From: Candidatus Bipolaricaulota bacterium
Lineage (GTDB): Bacteria; Bipolaricaulota; Bipolaricaulia; RBG-16-55-9
DNA length: 8,018 nucleotides
NCBI GenBank assembly: GCA_015487455.1
Contig: WFPR01000169.1
Coordinates: forward strand, 1 to 8,018
Reading direction: 5' to 3'
The position numbers were made by a program, and so were the translations under genes. Shown here piece by piece: positions 5,616-8,018 of the stretch. Position 1 is the stretch's first letter, and every line of letters starts with the position of its first letter. The notes under the pieces were generated by a model. The model was not told the origin of the DNA, did no database searches, and saw only the letters and a program-made list of their open reading frames with translations.

Positions 5616-5966
5616 CTAGTCGGGGTCGAGGCCCACCGAGCCGAGGAGGCCGCGCTCCCGCGCGAGCGCCTCCCAGAAGCTCCGCAGGCGGTAGCGGCTG
5701 TAGCCCTGCAACGCCCGCTGGATCCTTCGGGTGGCGCGTCGGGTGAGGCAGTAGATCGAGTCGTCGCGGCCCTGCGGGGAGGCCAGGAACTCGAAGACGA
5801 AGCCCCTGCGGGCGAGGTCCTGAAGGCAGTCGTGCAGGACGGGGAGGCCCCGCTCGAGGGCTTGGGCCAGCCCCCTCGGCGTCCCCCGCCCCTCGTGCCA
5901 CAGGCGCCTCAGGATCTCGGCCTCGACGGCCAGGCGCTCCTCGTCGCTCAGCGCGGGTGTTCCCAT
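5616..5966 (-). CDS. small winged-helix-like DNA-binding protein (putative regulator)
   Basis: A 116-residue protein starting MGTPALSDEERLAVEAEILR. Residues about 11-80 fit a winged helix-turn-helix: helix AEILRRLWHEG, helix GTPRGLAQALERG, recognition-type helix PVLHDCLQDLARRGFVFEF, then a turn and the strand-like IYCLTRRATRRIQRAL. The pattern 'deal with one step, then short basic wing and YxLT' is common in PadR-, ArsR- and MarR-like regulators, but I cannot place it in one family. The C-terminus is basic and helical. The frame stays open further upstream, but ATG at 5964-5966 is preferred because a promoter sits immediately before it and would be inside any longer form. The predicted leader is only about 9 nt, so translation is nearly leaderless. 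mutY begins 17 nt downstream on the same strand, so the two form an operon. Whether it regulates mutY, itself or the divergent gene is unknown. Confidence 0.75.
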   Translation of the reverse strand: MGTPALSDEERLAVEAEILRRLWHEGRGTPRGLAQALERGLPVLHDCLQDLARRGFVFEFLASPQGRDDSIYCLTRRATRRIQRALQGYSRYRLRSFWEALARERGLLGSVGLDPD

Positions 5967-5980
5967 CGCCTCGAGCCTTA

Positions 5981-5989
5981 TGTTATACT
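5981..5989 (+). promoter_or_regulatory. possible extended -10 promoter for the cohesin-like gene, overlapping the divergent -10
   Basis: TGTTATACT contains a TGn extension followed by TATACT, a five-of-six match to the -10 hexamer. No good -35 box lies upstream (5961-5966 reads TCCCAT), which is tolerable for extended -10 promoters. Transcription would begin near 5996 and give a leader of about 78 nt. It shares bases 5984-5987 with the minus-strand -10 box. No better promoter is visible before 6074. Confidence 0.4.
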
Positions 5990-6011
5990 GCAGACGCGAA
6001 CGGCCCGTCAA
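5982..6011 (-). promoter_or_regulatory. sigma70-type promoter of the winged-helix gene-mutY operon
   Basis: On the minus strand TTGACG (6006-6011) is followed after 18 nt by TATAAC (5982-5987). The predicted transcription start near 5975 lies about nine bases before the ATG, so the mRNA is nearly leaderless. The -35 box overlaps one arm of an inverted repeat, CCCGTC (6004-6009) and GACGGG (6022-6027), a candidate but weak operator. Confidence 0.65.
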
Positions 6012-6060
6012 CGCCGACGCCGACGGGAGATCGAAAATGATTGTGTAACTGTGTAGGCGT

Positions 6061-6069
6061 AAAGGAGGG
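6061..6069 (+). promoter_or_regulatory. ribosome-binding site that sets the start of the cohesin-like gene
   Basis: AAAGGAGGG lies immediately before ACCC and the ATG at 6074, leaving about five bases between AGGAGG and the start codon. An in-frame ATG-proximal extension beginning near 6041 has no such site, so 6074 is the real start. Confidence 0.85.
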
Positions 6070-6073
6070 ACCC

Positions 6074-6589
6074 ATGCAGCAGGTCGGCTTGGTCTTGACC
6101 GCGCTGGTCGTCCTCGGGGCAATCTTCCTCGTTTTCAGCGGGGCCTCGGTCCCTACGCCCGTCCCCGCCCCCGTCGCCGAGGCGCCCGCCCTTGAGGGGC
6201 CCGCGGCGGTCCGCCTCGAGATCGGCCGGGTGATCTCCTGGGACAACGCGCCCGTGGACCTCCCCGTGCTGCTCACGGGGAACCCCGCGGAGATCCGCTT
6301 CGTGATCGTCTTCCCCAACCACATCGCCCGCGTGAGCGCCGTGGACAGCTCGACGAACTGGGCCACCTGGATCGTCCGCAGCAACCGCGACGGCGAGATC
6401 CTCGTGGAGGCCAAGCGGGTCCGCGAGACGGCGGGGACGCACCGCTTCCTGACCCTGCGCGTCCGTCGCCTGGAGCGGGCCAACGCGGAGATCGCCGTCC
6501 TCCCCGGGACGGTCTGGGCGCGCGGCCCCTCGGGCGAGCCGCTGCGCGTGGAGGTCGTGCCCGGCGGGATCTTCGCGCCGAGCTTTTGA
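6074..6589 (+). CDS. membrane-anchored protein with a cohesin-like beta domain
   Basis: A 171-residue protein. Residues 1-23 (MQQVGLVLTALVVLGAIFLV) form an uncleaved-looking signal anchor. A Pro/Ala/Val linker (about 25-43) follows. The rest, about 45-165, looks like a single beta-sandwich of the cohesin type. It opens with a strand and IGRVISWDNAPVDLPVLL, then has IRFVIVFPNHIARVSAVDSS, DGEILVEAKRV, HRFLTLRVRRL, and ends with GPSGEPLRVEVVPGGI. The closing 'residue-Gly-x-Pro-Leu-x-Val-x-Val-x-Pro-Gly' resembles the last strand of cohesin-like domains. Free cohesin-like domains without cellulosomes occur in many bacteria, so no cellulosome is implied and the binding partner is unknown. The methyltransferase gene follows after 12 nt, suggesting co-transcription. 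Exported location is secure, the cohesin assignment is a pattern judgement. Confidence 0.75.
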   Translation: MQQVGLVLTALVVLGAIFLVFSGASVPTPVPAPVAEAPALEGPAAVRLEIGRVISWDNAPVDLPVLLTGNPAEIRFVIVFPNHIARVSAVDSSTNWATWIVRSNRDGEILVEAKRVRETAGTHRFLTLRVRRLERANAEIAVLPGTVWARGPSGEPLRVEVVPGGIFAPSF

Positions 6590-6601
6590 CCCCCGAGCGC
6601 C

Positions 6602-7378
6602 ATGGGCGCGAGCCCCGATCGGATCGGGGACGAGGTCCCGCGGATGTTCTCGCGCATCGCCGCGCGCTACGACCTGACCAACCGCGTCTTGAGCGGCCTG
6701 CGGGACCGCGCCTGGCGGCGGGCGCTCGTGCGGGCCGCCGCGCCCCGGCCGGGCGAGCGCGTCCTCGACGTCGGCACCGGCACGGGCGACCTCCTGCTCG
6801 AGTTCCGTTATCGCGAGCCGTCCCTTCGGCTCTGGGGCCTCGACCTCTCGCGCGGGATGCTGGCCGTCGCCCAGAACAAGCTCAAGCGCTCGGGCTTGCG
6901 CGGGAGCATCGCGCTCGTCGAGGGGGACGCGCTGCGGCTGCCCTTCCCATCAAGCGCGTTCGACGTCGTGGCGATCGCCTTCGGGCTGCGCAACCTGCCC
7001 CACCCCCTTCAGGGCCTGCGGGAGATGGCCCGCGTGCTCCGGCCCGGCGGGCGGCTGCTCGTCCTGGAGTTCAGCCTGCCCAGGAGCGCCTGGCTGCGCG
7101 GGCTCTACGGCCTTTACCTGAAGCACTGGGTGCCGCGGGTGGGCGGGTGGCTCGCGGGCGACCGGCCCGCGTACGAGTACTTATGCCGCTCGATCCACGA
7201 GTTCCCCGCCCCGGATCAAATTGCCGCGTGGATGGCGGAGGCGGGGCTTCGGCGCGTGAGCGTTCAGGCGCTCACCGGCGGGATCGTCCACCTCTACCGG
7301 GGGGAGCGGGAGACTTACCCCTCATCCTCCGCCCCTTTGGCGGCCTCCTCGGCCTCCTGCAGGAGGCGGCGGGCGTAG
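6602..7378 (+). CDS. ubiE: UbiE/MenG methyltransferase (demethylmenaquinone or ubiquinone-pathway C-methyltransferase)
   Basis: SAM-dependent C-methyltransferase of respiratory quinone synthesis; in most non-proteobacteria it methylates demethylmenaquinone. The 258-residue protein shows the family N-terminus VPRMFSRIAARYDLTNRVLS (about 12-31), SAM motif I VLDVGTGTGD (54-63), acidic motif II region LWGLDLSRGML (78-87), the hallmark FGLRNLP (127-133), the post-motif RVLRPGGRLLVLEFS (144-158), the YEYLCRSIHEFP segment (191-202), and the family terminus LTGGIVHLYRG (224-234). All of these are family signatures, so the call is secure; whether the quinone is mena- or ubiquinone is not shown. About 24 extra residues, Ser/Ala-rich and ending in RRRRA, follow the normal end, and most of them are encoded antisense to the RNase H-like gene. 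ATG at 6602 has a weak ribosome site and lies 12 nt after the previous gene, so translation may be coupled. Confidence 0.95.
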   Translation: MGASPDRIGDEVPRMFSRIAARYDLTNRVLSGLRDRAWRRALVRAAAPRPGERVLDVGTGTGDLLLEFRYREPSLRLWGLDLSRGMLAVAQNKLKRSGLRGSIALVEGDALRLPFPSSAFDVVAIAFGLRNLPHPLQGLREMARVLRPGGRLLVLEFSLPRSAWLRGLYGLYLKHWVPRVGGWLAGDRPAYEYLCRSIHEFPAPDQIAAWMAEAGLRRVSVQALTGGIVHLYRGERETYPSSSAPLAASSASCRRRRA

Positions 7379-7872
7379 CCGAGCAGGCGGCGCTGGTCCC
7401 GCTCGCTCAGGCGCTCGGCGATCGCGCAGAGGCGCTCGACCAGCTCCGAGCGCGCGGCGGGCTCGGGGCGGCCCCGCTCGAGCAGCGCCTTCTGCGCCAG
7501 GCGGTGCGCCTGCCAGTTGGCCGTCCGCTCGATGTAGCGGACCTCCCAGCGGGGCAGGCGGTTCAGCAGCTCCTCGGCCTGGCGGTTCAACACGTCGAGG
7601 TGGGGCTGCCGGACGCGGTAGAGCCCGTTGATCTGGTTCGCGACGAGCTGGGAGTCGGTGAAGAAGATGGCCCGCTGGGGCATGTACTCGAGCGCCGCCC
7701 GGGCCGCCTCGATGAGCGCCTTGTACTCGGCCACGTTGCCCGTCGCCCGGCCGATGTACTTCGAGATCTCCTCGATGACGTGCCCCTGGCCGTCCAGGAG
7801 CACGACCCCGATGGCCGCGTCGCCGGGGTTCCCCTGGGAGGCGCCGTCGAAATAAACTAAAAGCTTCTCCAT
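7315..7872 (-). CDS. RNase HI-family protein with substituted fourth catalytic residue
   Basis: A ribonuclease H-fold protein, normally cutting RNA in RNA-DNA hybrids. In 185 residues, Asp9 lies in VYFDGASQGNPG, Glu49 in GNVAEYKALIEA, and Asp73 in FFTDSQLVANQINGLYRV, all as in the short bacterial RNase HI type that lacks the basic protrusion. The fourth acidic position, normally Asp in a N-x-x-A-D-x-L-A motif, is His123 here (NWQAHRLAQKAL). Residues about 135-185 form an extra charged helical tail (SELVERL to EEAAKGAEDEG) beyond the catalytic domain. The ATG at 7872 has no visible ribosome-binding site. The gene begins 28 nt after the tRNA 3' end on the same strand, with no separate promoter or terminator visible between them, so it may be expressed from the tRNA promoter. 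The tail overlaps the end of the methyltransferase gene by 64 bp. Confidence 0.88.
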   Translation of the reverse strand: MEKLLVYFDGASQGNPGDAAIGVVLLDGQGHVIEEISKYIGRATGNVAEYKALIEAARAALEYMPQRAIFFTDSQLVANQINGLYRVRQPHLDVLNRQAEELLNRLPRWEVRYIERTANWQAHRLAQKALLERGRPEPAARSELVERLCAIAERLSERDQRRLLGYARRLLQEAEEAAKGAEDEG

Positions 7873-7900
7873 CGCGATGCGCGGCCGCGGGCTGCCCGGG

Positions 7901-7972
7901 TGGGCCCGGCAGGATTCGAACCTGCGCCCGACCGGTTATGAGCCGGCTGCTCTGCCGCTGAGCTACGGGCCC
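7901..7972 (-). tRNA. tRNA with CAU anticodon (elongator Met or lysidine-type Ile)
   Basis: On the minus strand the 72 nt fold into a perfect cloverleaf: acceptor GGGCCCG with CGGGCCC, D stem GCTC with GAGC, anticodon stem GCCGG with CCGGT, T stem GCAGG with CCTGC and loop TTCGAAT. The anticodon loop is CTCATAA, so the anticodon is CAU. There is no C1-A72 mismatch and no GGG/CCC anticodon-stem triplet, so it is not the initiator. Bases C4-G69 and C5-G68 match those known to favour TilS recognition of E. coli tRNA-Ile2, which tilts slightly to Ile(CAU), but Met is not excluded. No CCA is encoded after discriminator A. The D loop is short (seven bases). Confidence 0.95.
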
Positions 7973-7990
7973 GCCGCTCCACCGGCGGTA

Positions 7991-8018
7991 CTTATAGCCC
8001 AGGGGCGCCCCGCCGTCA
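7991..8018 (-). promoter_or_regulatory. sigma70-type promoter of the tRNA gene
   Basis: On the minus strand TATAAG (7991-7996) is preceded after 17 nt by TGACG, which ends at the window edge; one more T outside would make TTGACG. The -10 box ends 18 nt before the tRNA 5' end, a normal distance for a tRNA precursor leader. The RNase H-like gene downstream may be read from the same promoter. Confidence 0.7.

Noticed and set aside
5599..5901. N-terminal extension of mutY to about 5901
   Set aside because: The extension is a shadow of the winged-helix gene, is low-complexity, and normal MutY sequence begins just after the ATG at 5598.
6556..6589. Intrinsic terminator formed by a CGGCG/CGCCG stem followed by TTTT at the end of the cohesin-like gene
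   Set aside because: The stem is only five pairs, the T-run is four bases and includes the last codons, and the methyltransferase gene follows after 12 nt in the same operon.
6586..7860. Long plus-strand frame of about 424 codons across the methyltransferase and RNase H-like genes
   Set aside because: It shifts through both real genes in wrong frames and reads as Arg/Ala/Pro-rich sequence; the methyltransferase and RNase H motifs are in other frames.
7901..7972. Attachment site or genomic island at the tRNA 3' end
   Set aside because: No integrase gene, no repeated copy of the tRNA 3' end and no change in base composition appear in the window.

Overview
The window is very GC-rich, densely packed bacterial DNA. 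It has Shine-Dalgarno sites, sigma70-type promoter hexamers, a tRNA gene without encoded CCA, a twin-arginine-type signal and a menaquinone/ubiquinone-type methyltransferase. I cannot name the phylum from this sequence alone. No insertion sequence, phage gene, CRISPR array or rRNA is visible, so it reads as ordinary chromosome with a few unusual details.

Layout. (1) 1-3444, minus strand: an apparent operon running leftwards. It encodes a NitT/TauT/thiamine-precursor-type substrate-binding protein, its ABC ATPase, its permease, and NAD kinase (cut by the window edge). A TTGATC-18-TATAAT promoter drives it from about 3464-3493. (2) 3500-4419, plus strand: a divergent promoter (TTGTCT-17-TATAAT), a leader with a 9-bp hairpin, a 28-residue Trp-rich single-helix peptide gene missed by ordinary ORF length cut-offs, and an exported protein with a C-terminal membrane anchor. 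(3) 4366-5966, minus strand: a small winged-helix-like protein followed by MutY, an adenine glycosylase that carries a complete Nudix signature. (4) 6074-7378, plus strand: a membrane-anchored protein with a cohesin-like domain, then a UbiE/MenG methyltransferase. (5) 7315-7972, minus strand: a CAU-anticodon tRNA with its own promoter, followed 28 nt later by an RNase HI-like gene.

How the genes work together. The first operon couples uptake of a small organic solute with NAD(P) metabolism only by co-transcription; no functional link is shown. MutY acts in oxidative DNA damage repair, and the intact Nudix box raises the possibility that one chain both removes mispaired adenine and hydrolyses oxidised nucleotides. 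MenG makes respiratory quinone. The two convergent gene pairs overlap tail to tail by 54 and 64 bp, with no space for separate terminators. The two divergent pairs use tightly packed back-to-back or overlapping promoters.

The least explained parts are the Trp-rich peptide with its membrane-anchored neighbour, the apparently non-canonical start of the substrate-binding protein, the RNase H-like protein lacking its last catalytic Asp, and a GACGGGC-type short repeat found both in a spacer and as an in-frame insert in mutY. I see no clear novel defence or biosynthetic system.
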